NCBI GenBank assembly: GCA_002323995.1
Contig: DCQY01000111.1
Location: 1 to 26,826 of the forward strand
DNA from: Akkermansiaceae bacterium UBA1506
Lineage (GTDB): Bacteria; Verrucomicrobiota; Verrucomicrobiia; Verrucomicrobiales; DEV007
Reading direction: 5' to 3'
Length of the DNA stretch: 26,826 bases
The position numbers and the translations under genes were made by a program. Positions 15,649-23,454 of this stretch are shown piece after piece. How positions within the stretch are numbered: position 1 is the stretch's first letter; each line of letters begins with the position of its first letter. The notes under the pieces were generated by a model. It saw only the letters and a list, made by a program, of their open reading frames with translations, was not told the origin of the DNA and did not search any database.

Positions 15649-17019
15649 TCAGGGGTTCTTCCGCTGCCACGGATGTCGGCCCGCTTGGTTAATGTGCGTC
15701 ATGAGGGCGTTGAAAAGCTCACCGTAGACCTTCGATGCTTTTTCTCGAGGAATTGGGTTTTGCTCGCTTGGATCGTTGGAAAGATTAAACAATTGATAAG
15801 ACTCGAACGGATGATTTCGAAGTAGCTTCCAGTCTCCCCTCCGAACGGCATGGTAGGGGATGCCGCCATACTTCATGTTGCCCTCAAGGCGGACCCAAAA
15901 AAGAGTGCGGGGTTCTTCCTCAAAAGGCTCTCCCTTTAGCACGGGTAGAAAACTCCGTCCGTCAATATCTTGATCGACTGGTAACCCGGCAATCTCTGCA
16001 AGAGTTGGATAGATGTCCATTGTCAATGATATATGATCAGTCTGACGGGAAGCGGGATCGATGACGCCGGGCCACGTGACGGCTGTTCCGACACGAATTC
16101 CTCCCTCCCACATGTCCTGCTTGGCTCCTGAGAGCGGAAGGTTTCGGGCTCCGACGTTACCCTGTCCACCATTGTCACTTGTGAAAATCACGACGGTATC
16201 TTCCCAAAGACCTCTATCTTTCAGGCCCTGAATGACCCGCCCAACGCCGTCGTCGAGATGTTCGATCAGTGCCACAAGAGCGGCGCGCTTTTTATCGATG
16301 CCATCTTCACGAGTCAGCACCTTGTCTAGCCATTCCTGAGGGGGTTGAATCGGCGTGTGAGGCGCATTGTAGGCAAGGAAGAGAAAGAAAGGATTATCTT
16401 TTTCCGCTCGCGTTTTGAAGTATTCTAAAGTCCAGTCGGTGAACAGATCTGTAGCGTGCCCTATCGGTTCGATCTCCTCCTCCATCCGGCGCATGTAGTT
16501 CTGACCAAAACGAAGGTGATCATAGTAGTCATCCATCATGTCGCCTAGGAAGCCATGGAAAAAATCAAAGCCGACATCTTGCGGCCGGTCAGGCGCTTCC
16601 AGTCCCAGATGCCATTTACCAATCAGAGCAGTGTCGTAGCCAGCCCTCTTTAGGTGCGTCGGCAACGTTGTGACGTCGTTACGGAGGTCTCCCCAGCTTG
16701 TCGGGCGATCATCAAGTGGTGTTCGTATCACGCCGGGTACGCCGGCATTGTCGGGATAGAGTCCGGTTAGAAAAGAAGCGCGAGTTGGAGAGCAGACAGG
16801 ACAATTGGCATAGAACGAGTCAAAGCGCATTCCGGCGGCGAAAAAGTTGTCAATGTGCGGTGTTTTTAGATCCGGAGCGCCGTAGCAGGAAAGGTCCCCG
16901 TATCCAAGGTCATCCACCATGATGACGAGTAAGTTGGGTTGGGAGGTCTTGACCTGAGCTATGGCGCTGCTAATCCCAAAGCTCAAAACTAGCGCAATAA
17001 ATTTGAAAAACGATTTCAT
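15649..17019 (-). CDS. Exported arylsulfatase
   Basis: This is a sulfatase of 456 residues with a clear signal peptide (M-K-S-F-F-K to about A-Q, residue 22). All family marks are canonical: D36-D37 in M-V-D-D-L-G-Y-G-D, C-S-P-T-R (C76-R80), G-K-W-H-L-G, and S-D-N-G-G. This is the most conventional of the four sulfatases here and fits the arylsulfatase A-like group; the natural substrate is unknown. It is on the opposite strand to the SGNH hydrolase, with just 39 bases between the two starts, which suggests shared or overlapping control. The copper monooxygenase pair lies downstream on the same strand after 162 bases. Confidence 0.95.
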   Translation of the reverse strand: MKSFFKFIALVLSFGISSAIAQVKTSQPNLLVIMVDDLGYGDLSCYGAPDLKTPHIDNFFAAGMRFDSFYANCPVCSPTRASFLTGLYPDNAGVPGVIRTPLDDRPTSWGDLRNDVTTLPTHLKRAGYDTALIGKWHLGLEAPDRPQDVGFDFFHGFLGDMMDDYYDHLRFGQNYMRRMEEEIEPIGHATDLFTDWTLEYFKTRAEKDNPFFLFLAYNAPHTPIQPPQEWLDKVLTREDGIDKKRAALVALIEHLDDGVGRVIQGLKDRGLWEDTVVIFTSDNGGQGNVGARNLPLSGAKQDMWEGGIRVGTAVTWPGVIDPASRQTDHISLTMDIYPTLAEIAGLPVDQDIDGRSFLPVLKGEPFEEEPRTLFWVRLEGNMKYGGIPYHAVRRGDWKLLRNHPFESYQLFNLSNDPSEQNPIPREKASKVYGELFNALMTHINQAGRHPWQRKNP

Positions 17020-17058
17020 GGTAGAATCAATCTCGCTTTTACTCGTCTCCTACAAGTC

Positions 17059-18255
17059 ATGAAAGTTCTTTTTGTATCCCCGATAGCCGCCATCACCTTA
17101 CTGCTGGCGCTGCCTCCGAAATTAAATGCTGCAGAACTGCCTGGAGTTGAAATGGGAAAGTCTGGTGTGCAGAATTTTATCGCAAAACTAGAGAAGGGGA
17201 ACAAGGCTCACGTCGCTTTTTTAGGCGGGTCGATCACTCAGAAACCAAGCGGACATTTTGCAATGGTGTCCGAGTGGCTTCAGCAAGAGTGGCCCAACGT
17301 TGACTTCAAGTTTACCAATGCCGGTCTTTCATCAACCTGTTCGGTCAGTGGGGCATTTCGGCTCAAACGCGACGTTTTGTCGAAGGGTCAGGTCGATCTG
17401 CTCATCGTGGAGTTTGCCGTGAATGATGACCAAGACGCCGGTTATGATCGCAAGACCGCTACTCGCGGTCTTGAGGGTATCATCCGGCAATACTTTCGAA
17501 GCAATCCCAAGGGCGATGTTATCTCAGTGCAGTTCGTAAATCGTAGTATGTTGGATAAAATCGAAGCGGGTGGGGAAGCCATCAGTGCGGCGTCACACAA
17601 GGGCGTCGCAAGGCACTATGGCGTCCCGATCGCTGATGTCGGTCAAGCCCTCGCCTCAGAGATCAGAAATGGTCGCATGAGCTGGGCGAACGATTACGGC
17701 GGAGCCCATCCCACGGATGGTGGCTACGAGTTCGCTTCTGGATTAATTACTCACATCATTAAGAAAACGCCCCTAGCCGAAATACCGTCACCGGAAACGC
17801 TGCCACAACCTCTTGATTCAGGCTCCTACTCAAATGCTGTGGTCGTCGATCCGCAGTCTTTAGAATGGCTTGGAGGGTGGAAATGGGAATCGGTCTCTCG
17901 CTCCTTGCTCCCCCTTGGAGGGATACGCGATCAGTATACAGCTTATCGCGCGCTGCGTTCTGATGAAAGCGGGTCTTACCTTTACTGCGGCTTCAATGGA
18001 ACAATGCTAGGGGCTTTTATTCTGGCAGGACCTGACTCCGGAAGCGTGGAGGTTAGCGTTGATCGCGGGGAGTGGAAGAGAATCCAGCTTTTTCATGAAC
18101 GCTTCAGTAAAGGGTTAAATTACCCTCGCTTCGTAATTCTGGCAGACGATCTACCCCGGGGCTCTCATCAGGCCGCTATCCGGGTATCAGATTCGAAGCC
18201 TGAGATGAGCGAGGGACGCGCAGCGACGATGCTCTTCTTTGGAGTGAATCGGTAG
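17059..18255 (+). CDS. Exported SGNH/GDSL hydrolase with C-terminal beta domain
   Basis: This is a 398-residue esterase. The signal peptide (1-24) is followed by the SGNH core: block I G-G-S-I-T with S58, block II Gly in N-A-G-L (G89), block III Asn in A-V-N-D (N122), and block V D-Y-G-G-A-H-P (D211, H216). Enzymes of this fold remove acetyl or other acyl groups from glycans and lipids. The last roughly 130 residues (about 265-398), with a G-P-D-S-G-S-V-E-V element, look like a beta-sandwich appended to the catalytic domain, as in some carbohydrate acetylesterases; no catalytic residues are seen there. Divergent from a sulfatase, it probably serves the same substrate. It ends 23 bases before the convergent HDAC-like gene. 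Confidence 0.88.
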   Translation: MKVLFVSPIAAITLLLALPPKLNAAELPGVEMGKSGVQNFIAKLEKGNKAHVAFLGGSITQKPSGHFAMVSEWLQQEWPNVDFKFTNAGLSSTCSVSGAFRLKRDVLSKGQVDLLIVEFAVNDDQDAGYDRKTATRGLEGIIRQYFRSNPKGDVISVQFVNRSMLDKIEAGGEAISAASHKGVARHYGVPIADVGQALASEIRNGRMSWANDYGGAHPTDGGYEFASGLITHIIKKTPLAEIPSPETLPQPLDSGSYSNAVVVDPQSLEWLGGWKWESVSRSLLPLGGIRDQYTAYRALRSDESGSYLYCGFNGTMLGAFILAGPDSGSVEVSVDRGEWKRIQLFHERFSKGLNYPRFVILADDLPRGSHQAAIRVSDSKPEMSEGRAATMLFFGVNR

Positions 18256-18278
18256 GGGCGACAGTCAAGAGTTTGTGT

Positions 18279-19187
18279 TTACCTGCTGCTGTGAGCGGCT
18301 TGGATAAACAGTTCGCCGTGAGCCGTGACCGAAGGTAATAGGGGATTACTGTAGCCCCCGCCCATCGTGATAACCAGTGGTATTCCGCTGGCGCCGGCGA
18401 AAGAAAACACTAATTCATTACGGTGACGTAAACCCTCATGTGAAAGGCAAAGATGGCCTAATTTGTCGGTTTCCAAACCATCGACCCCCGCTTGGAACAG
18501 AATCAATTCTGGTTCGAATAGAGGAGTATCTCTCTGAAGAAACGCTTCCAGAGAAGAGAGGTATTCGTCGTCGGTGGTTCCAGGAGCGAACTCTACGTCG
18601 ATGTCGGAAGTCATCTTACGAAACGGGAAATTGGTTCTGCAGTGAAAGGAAACCGTGCGAATGTCCGGATCATTTTCAAAAATTTGGGCCGTCCCATCCC
18701 CCTGGTGAACATCAAGATCGAGAATGAGGATACGGGAAACGCCATAGTCGCGACGTGCGACCAGAGCTGATATTGCGAGATCGTTAAAGATGCAATAGCC
18801 GGAGCCAAAATCTGAGTAAGCATGATGGGTTCCTCCGCCAAGGTTTCCGGCAAAGCCGCTTTTTTCTATAGCATGTCGCATTGCTAGTATCGTTCCGTTG
18901 GTAAGAACGAGTGTTCGTTCAACGATTGTATCCGTCCACGGGCGGAGCCCAATGCGGCGAACGGCCCTTTCATCAAGCCTTCCTAACAGAAAGGCTTCCA
19001 CATAGGCAGGCTTGTGAGCTAGCTTGAGATCGTCAACAGAGGCTGCAGTCGGTTTATGGTAGGTGATGCTCCTTCCGTCAGCTCGGGAGTCTAAGAGTGC
19101 TCGGACATCGCGGTAACGTCTTCTCGGGAAATTCGCTTTTGGCGAGATCCCGTCCGTATAGATTTTTGAATACCAAAGAGGAAACAT
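18279..19187 (-). CDS. Histone-deacetylase-family amidohydrolase
   Basis: This is a 302-residue cytosolic zinc amidohydrolase of the arginase/deacetylase superfamily. Every catalytic mark of the HDAC group is present: G-G-G-T-H-H (H121, H122), zinc ligands D159 and H161 in D-L-D-V-H-Q-G-D-G-T, D236 in A-G-V-D, and the Tyr Y279 in M-G-G-G-Y. Length and motifs fit the short bacterial class near HDAC11. Bacterial members remove acetyl groups from proteins, polyamines or small molecules; the substrate here is open. It is the last gene of a minus-strand cluster, 56 bases after the ADP-ribosylglycohydrolase-like gene. An AGGAG lies 17 bases before the ATG, too far for a normal ribosome site. Confidence 0.93.
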   Translation of the reverse strand: MFPLWYSKIYTDGISPKANFPRRRYRDVRALLDSRADGRSITYHKPTAASVDDLKLAHKPAYVEAFLLGRLDERAVRRIGLRPWTDTIVERTLVLTNGTILAMRHAIEKSGFAGNLGGGTHHAYSDFGSGYCIFNDLAISALVARRDYGVSRILILDLDVHQGDGTAQIFENDPDIRTVSFHCRTNFPFRKMTSDIDVEFAPGTTDDEYLSSLEAFLQRDTPLFEPELILFQAGVDGLETDKLGHLCLSHEGLRHRNELVFSFAGASGIPLVITMGGGYSNPLLPSVTAHGELFIQAAHSSR

Positions 19188-19243
19188 GAGAAATGGTTGA
19201 GTGGCTCCTATATGGGTATCGAGTAATGAGGGGCCCTCCGCAT

Positions 19244-20257
19244 CTACTCTTGATAGGTCGAGTCGAGGGTGTCACATCGGAGGCGTTCCATTGATTTTAA
19301 GTTTTGTAGCCAGTAGGAAGGAATTTGAGGTGCGGCAGCACCTAACAAAGACCCTACGATGGCTCCGCGATGACAACTGTCACCTCCGCAGCGGGCATTC
19401 GCTAAAATTCCTTCCGAGAAGTCATCCGAATACTTCCAAGCGAGACAGAGAGAAGCGGTGAAAGATTCCGGCAAGTAGCAGGCTGGGGAGTAATGCTTCC
19501 CAATGATTTGCCGATCTTCCAAGCCGGCCATTTCTTCGAGCCGCCTTTTGCCGATCCAGCCGTTGGCGTGCTCGAGGATGGCACTGCGAAGGGTAGCGCC
19601 CCTCGCGATCGAGAGAAGGATTCGAGTCGTGGCTAGTGCGCTTCGGTCCACTTCGTGATTCTTGTGAGTGAGCGCTACATGTTGGCGGATTAGTTCCTCC
19701 TGAAGATGGGGCGCTTTTCCCGGAAGAGCGTTGATCGCCGCAATAAGAGCGGGCACGGCGGACAGTCCTCCAATGTGGATATCGTCGATTCCGCATTGGA
19801 GGGGTGGTTTTCCCAGTGCTAGGCGATCAAAAAAGGCTCGATGATATTCTTCGAGATAAGTGTCGAGATGCCACCCGGGTGTCTGCATCAGCTTAATGTA
19901 TAGATCCAACCAGGCTTCGGGATTGTATGTGCCTGAGCGAATGGTTGAGCGATATAGTTGGATCGCGAGGAGATAATTGATCGTGTTGTCACCCGCCTCC
20001 AAGAACTGGTGGTAGTGCACTTCTCGCCGTCCCCAAAACTCGGATTGGTTGTGGAGAATTTCTCCGGTCTCATTCCTCGGTTTGTAGTGTGAACGCCAAA
20101 GGATACTGTCAGGATGAGAGCTCTTCGGTTTGACGTAACCTTCCAGCAAGCCGTAATCGCGATCGAGTGCCTGCGTGTTGTAATACCAGTGAACAGGCAT
20201 TGCAACGGCATCTGCAATCAGGGAACCCAGGAACGCATTCTGGAGACAACCGTTCAT
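19244..20257 (-). CDS. ADP-ribosylglycohydrolase-family protein with altered metal motifs
   Basis: This is a 337-residue all-alpha protein of the ADP-ribosyl acceptor hydrolase (DraG/crystallin J1) family, usually removing ADP-ribose from proteins with two Mg ions. The N-terminal G-S-L-I-A-D-A-V-A-M-P block and the C-terminal G-G-D-S-C-H-R-G-A-I-V-G block (291-301) place it. Two metal ligands differ: the second acid of the D-D-T site is Asn (D90-N91-T92), and the D-x-D-T site reads D293-S-C295-H296. It may therefore use another metal set, have another substrate or be non-hydrolytic. No signal peptide is present. It starts 9 bases after the alpha/beta-hydrolase stop, so co-transcription is very likely. 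It is a member of the family with high confidence; its activity is uncertain. Confidence 0.88.
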   Translation of the reverse strand: MNGCLQNAFLGSLIADAVAMPVHWYYNTQALDRDYGLLEGYVKPKSSHPDSILWRSHYKPRNETGEILHNQSEFWGRREVHYHQFLEAGDNTINYLLAIQLYRSTIRSGTYNPEAWLDLYIKLMQTPGWHLDTYLEEYHRAFFDRLALGKPPLQCGIDDIHIGGLSAVPALIAAINALPGKAPHLQEELIRQHVALTHKNHEVDRSALATTRILLSIARGATLRSAILEHANGWIGKRRLEEMAGLEDRQIIGKHYSPACYLPESFTASLCLAWKYSDDFSEGILANARCGGDSCHRGAIVGSLLGAAAPQIPSYWLQNLKSMERLRCDTLDSTYQE

Positions 20258-20266
20258 TTTTACATA

Positions 20267-21136
20267 TTACGAAGCTAGGAACCTTCGGGTCGCTTTGATG
20301 ACGGCTTCAGGTTGCTCCTCAGGCGGGCAGTGGCCGCATTCGGGAATGAAGACGGCTTCGGCATGGGTGATCATGCTTATCACCCGTCCGATTTTTTCTT
20401 CCGTGATAATTCTATCCTCCTTTCCGGCTATAATAAGCACCGGCTGAATAATTTTTTCATAGCGAATCATCTCGGCTCGATGTTTTTCAAAGTTCTCAAT
20501 GTAGCCGAGGCAAGCGGTCCTCAGTCCTTCAATCAGCATGGAGCGGCGATAGTGTTCCGAGACGGTGATGGGCAAAGCTTCATCGCCATACACTGCTCTG
20601 GCCGAAAGTTGGTGGAACTTCGCGGGATTTGAGAGAAGAAGTCTAACCATAAGAATGGCAAGTTTGATTCCTAATTTCCCGCGCAGATACCAAGGGGAAT
20701 TTCCGGTGAAATCTGCTGGCGGACTGATCAGCACCAATCGATTGACTTTTTCGGGGTAAAGCTCTGCGATATGAGTGCTGATCACGGCTCCGTATGAATG
20801 GCCTATCAGGTGAAAGCGTTCAATGCCCTTGATCTTAAGAAGCTCGACAACTAAATCTGACTGTGTTCGGTGATGATAACTCTCTGTTTTGCGCGGCCTT
20901 TCGGTCAGGCCGAACCCGTTCAGATCGACGGTAAGAACGCGGAATGATTGTGAAAGGGGTTGCCGAATAAGGCGAAAGGAAAAGCTGCTAGAGGCGAACC
21001 CATGCAGCATCATGACGGCAGGCCCTTCTCCGGAATCTTCGCAGTGGACGAGTTGATCGCCTATTTCTACGAAGTCCTCGGGAGGCTCTCCAGTGACAGC
21101 CTCGGAAAAAGGGACTTCCTTGCCTAGACAAGCCAT
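20267..21136 (-). CDS. Alpha/beta-hydrolase fold protein
   Basis: This is a 289-residue single-domain alpha/beta hydrolase with no signal peptide. The oxyanion element is M-L-H-G-F, the nucleophile G-H-S-Y-G, the acid in K-E-D-R and the His in C-G-H-C-P. This is the haloalkane dehalogenase/epoxide hydrolase/esterase-like group; a W or other halide-binding partner was not identified, so an esterase or lactonase-type reaction is more neutral. The preferred ATG is at 21136; a GTG at 21142 would overlap the upstream stop as TAGTG. The gene sits between DUF2214 and the ADP-ribosylglycohydrolase-like gene with gaps of 5 and 9 bases, so it belongs to one transcript. Its substrate is unknown. Confidence 0.9.
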   Translation of the reverse strand: MACLGKEVPFSEAVTGEPPEDFVEIGDQLVHCEDSGEGPAVMMLHGFASSSFSFRLIRQPLSQSFRVLTVDLNGFGLTERPRKTESYHHRTQSDLVVELLKIKGIERFHLIGHSYGAVISTHIAELYPEKVNRLVLISPPADFTGNSPWYLRGKLGIKLAILMVRLLLSNPAKFHQLSARAVYGDEALPITVSEHYRRSMLIEGLRTACLGYIENFEKHRAEMIRYEKIIQPVLIIAGKEDRIITEEKIGRVISMITHAEAVFIPECGHCPPEEQPEAVIKATRRFLAS

Positions 21137-21141
21137 GACCA

Positions 21142-21591
21142 CTATTCCGAAATTGGAATGCCAATTCCCTTCGCCATAAGAGTTGCCAGAAGTGGCATCA
21201 AAGCTAGTAAAGCTAGCTCAGCTCGAATACTCCAGGTGATAGTCGATGGCACGTCAACCAGTTCATTCGGATCACCCTTCTTTTGCTTGCCGAAAAACAC
21301 GCTGGGATAGGCTGAGATAACTCCGACGATCAGGAAGAGAGAGACTTTGGTGTGAAAAACAGGGTTGTTAGCATAGAAATCAGCTGGTTTGCCAACCCAG
21401 AACCACTGAGCGAAGCCGGTGGCCAAAACTACCACGACCATGACGGCGTATAAAATATCCAGTTTCTGGACGCAGGCTATTTCGCTCCGTTTCATCTCTT
21501 TCCTGAGTAGGTAATGTTGCCCGATCACCGCGGTAACTAGGAACATCAGCGAAATGAAGTGGAGATATCGAATCAGAATTTCTAAAGTCAT
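21142..21591 (-). CDS. DUF2214-type four-helix membrane protein
   Basis: This is a 149-residue inner-membrane protein with four hydrophobic helices (about 5-28, 44-65, 79-98 and 119-140). The pattern Y-L-H-F-I-S-L-M at the first helix (H11), H26 at its end, a W/F-rich loop and F-H-T-K-V-S-L-F-L (H80) agree with the DUF2214 family. No function is established for this family. The intramembrane His positions and helix count resemble HemJ and CopD-type heme-binding four-helix proteins, so heme binding is a possibility only. It is the first gene of the cluster and overlaps or abuts the alpha/beta hydrolase. There is no Shine-Dalgarno sequence before the ATG. Confidence 0.8.
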   Translation of the reverse strand: MTLEILIRYLHFISLMFLVTAVIGQHYLLRKEMKRSEIACVQKLDILYAVMVVVVLATGFAQWFWVGKPADFYANNPVFHTKVSLFLIVGVISAYPSVFFGKQKKGDPNELVDVPSTITWSIRAELALLALMPLLATLMAKGIGIPISE

Positions 21592-21769
21592 CTAAATTGA
21601 TTACGCCTAATGCTCTGGAGTTGAATGTCTCTAAGTTTGAGGATGGTTTCTCTAAGGACCCCTAAAAGGCAGAGAGGGCCGCATATGTGTCCCTAGGCGG
21701 GATTTGACGGTTAAATAACCTGTGCGACCATTAATTTAGCAAACAATCGCTAAACTCCGAATCCTAAAG
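21592..21769. promoter_or_regulatory. Divergent control region, DUF2214 cluster and cytochrome c
   Basis: This 178-base gap separates the starts of two divergent genes, so promoters for both should be here. A TTGACG hexamer (21704-21709) overlaps an inverted repeat GGTTA-AA-TAACC (21709-21720), an operator-like layout, but no good -10 hexamer could be placed at the right distance. Confidence 0.3.
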
Positions 21770-22255
21770 ATGCAGAAGACTAAACTATTATTGGCCATCC
21801 TCACCCTCACAACTCCCGGCGTGGTATTGCAGGCTGAGGACATCGATTTTGCAACGCAGATCTATCCGTTTGTGAAATCTGGGTGTGTCAGCTGTCACTC
21901 TCCTCCCTATGCGGACGAAAGGGGAAGAACACGCCGCCCAAAGGCAGATATTGTTCTCGCGACCAAGGAAGGGATATTAAATTCTGTTGACGAGGATGAA
22001 GAAAAAATTCTCGTACCGGGTGACCCAGACGCGTCTCGTATGCTCGAGGTGACCAAGCTTCCCATCTATGATGACATGCACTTCCCGCCAGAAGGCAAAG
22101 CTCCCCAGTGGACTGATGCGGAAAAAGAACTTTTTTCTAAGTGGATTGCAGCCGGAGCCGATTTTGGCGATTGGACCGAAGACCCTGCACCACGTGAGGG
22201 ACTCGAGTGGGACGGTGTAGAGAAGCAGGCTGGAACTGTCGAAACCTTCGAATAA
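21770..22255 (+). CDS. Small exported c-type cytochrome (planctomycete-type-like)
   Basis: This is a 161-residue protein with a signal peptide (1-22, ending L-Q-A-E). One heme site, C-V-S-C-H (39-43), and a likely axial Met in D-D-M-H-F-P-P-E-G (M103) make it a monoheme cytochrome c. The sequence around the heme (I-Y-P-F-V-K-S-G-C-V-S-C-H) and the final W-T-D-A-E-K-E-L-F-S-K-W-I-A-A-G-A segment resemble the short cytochrome domain found at the N-terminus of large PVC proteins. Here it stands alone. It is probably a periplasmic electron carrier. It converges on the HemF-like gene with 21 bases between stops. Confidence 0.85.
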   Translation: MQKTKLLLAILTLTTPGVVLQAEDIDFATQIYPFVKSGCVSCHSPPYADERGRTRRPKADIVLATKEGILNSVDEDEEKILVPGDPDASRMLEVTKLPIYDDMHFPPEGKAPQWTDAEKELFSKWIAAGADFGDWTEDPAPREGLEWDGVEKQAGTVETFE

Positions 22256-22276
22256 ACCACCGAACGCCTTTCCGCA

Positions 22277-23302
22277 TCACGAGTGATTGTTCACCGTGGG
22301 CGGAACTTTATACCCTTGGGACTGATGATCTAGAGCCTCGGGGTAAAGGCGATAGTGGTTTCGTACGGTTGAGGCCAACAAACCCTTAACTTCCTCGGTG
22401 ACGGGCGACGGCATCGACGCCGGAAGAGCCTCGGTTAGTTTCCCTACTAATCGATCCTGAGGTGAAACTACCTTGGACTGCCAAGATTTAAACAGCCCGC
22501 GGTCAACCATTGCGGGGAGGGATGCCATGATGCCCTGATCGTTTTGATCGTGCACAAGCAAGCCTGATGTCGTGCCACGGTCCAAAGTGAGAACCTGGAA
22601 AAAATAAAGGGTGTGGTACGCGAGTTGGGCTAGGGTGTCTTTCGGGGTGATCTCTGGATAGTTAGCCAGTGCTTGATTTAGGATTTCCACATAGGCGTCA
22701 ATGACAGATTCTCCGAAGGTTCGCGCCAAAGTTTTATCGGCAGCGCGATCTTCGGTGCTATAATTTTCCAGATAAAAATGAGCGACCCCGCGATGCCGAT
22801 TTAGGGCGGGAATGAAAAAATATTGGTCTCCTTGAGCGGTAGCTTCTTTGTATTGATCAGGCGCTGCCTTTTGCATCGTATTTTGGAAAGCGACTTTGAA
22901 CTGCGGATGATCAATGGACGGGTTAAGATCGCCCATGATCCGCCAATAGCCAGTTCCGTTCTTCATCTCTGTCCAACTGATATGCATATGCACTGATGGG
23001 GCATGTGGATTCAGCGGATGAATAATCGTGGATATGGCTGTAGCAGAGCCGAGCTTTTTCTCCGGTTCATCACCATAGTGAATTTGCGAGACATTAACCG
23101 AGGCTCGATTGAAAATAGAACCAACTGCTGCAGTGAAGCGATTGCCCCCGCCATGGCGTCCGTCGTTTCTGAGCCACTCAGTCTTCGTAAATGAGGCAGG
23201 ACAGCCATGTCCTATAGCAACGTTCTCGAGACCGCAAATAAATCGCGCCTGAAGGTCACTGACAAGTTCAAGAGCCTCTACCGCCTGAGGAGATGATGAC
23301 AT
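22277..23302 (-). CDS. hemF: Divergent HemF-like coproporphyrinogen III oxidase
   Basis: This 341-residue protein aligns by eye with oxygen-dependent coproporphyrinogen oxidase along its length: G-G-G (51-53) followed by G-S-I-F-N-R-A-S-V-N-V-S, H-P-L-N-P-H-A-P-S-V-H-M-H (H105), G-D-L-N-P with D125 where HemF has F-D-L-T-P, R-H-R-G-V-A-H-F-Y, and D-R-G-T (241-244). HemF decarboxylates two propionates to give protoporphyrinogen IX for heme synthesis. Two normally strict positions are different: HemF H-A-N-V-R reads H-M-H-I-S, losing the Asn and Arg, and G-G-G-R is G-G-G-N. It could be a true but divergent enzyme or a paralogue with another tetrapyrrole. No signal peptide. The symbol is given at family level. 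Confidence 0.72.
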   Translation of the reverse strand: MSSSPQAVEALELVSDLQARFICGLENVAIGHGCPASFTKTEWLRNDGRHGGGNRFTAAVGSIFNRASVNVSQIHYGDEPEKKLGSATAISTIIHPLNPHAPSVHMHISWTEMKNGTGYWRIMGDLNPSIDHPQFKVAFQNTMQKAAPDQYKEATAQGDQYFFIPALNRHRGVAHFYLENYSTEDRAADKTLARTFGESVIDAYVEILNQALANYPEITPKDTLAQLAYHTLYFFQVLTLDRGTTSGLLVHDQNDQGIMASLPAMVDRGLFKSWQSKVVSPQDRLVGKLTEALPASMPSPVTEEVKGLLASTVRNHYRLYPEALDHQSQGYKVPPTVNNHS

Positions 23303-23375
23303 AATGTATTTTCGGACAATTAGCGAGGGTGCGCAACGCTCATCTAGAATGACGAGTCTATTCTCCCTAGACTGC

Positions 23376-23387
23376 AGGCCTAGGCCT
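23376..23387. promoter_or_regulatory. Perfect 12-bp palindrome upstream of hemF-like gene
   Basis: AGGCCTAGGCCT is a perfect palindrome located 74 bases before the HemF-like start, in the gap after the DAHP synthase stop. It could be an operator, but it may be chance, as no partner site is seen. Confidence 0.25.
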
Positions 23388-23454
23388 AGAAAGATGAACA
23401 GTTAAGTGATTTCTAAGATTACCGTGCTCGCAGGAAGAACTGATGAATAGCTTG

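Noticed and set aside
20267..21136. Haloalkane dehalogenase
   Set aside because: The alpha/beta-hydrolase motifs fit, but I could not identify the halide-binding Trp/Asn pair, and the nucleophile is Ser rather than Asp.
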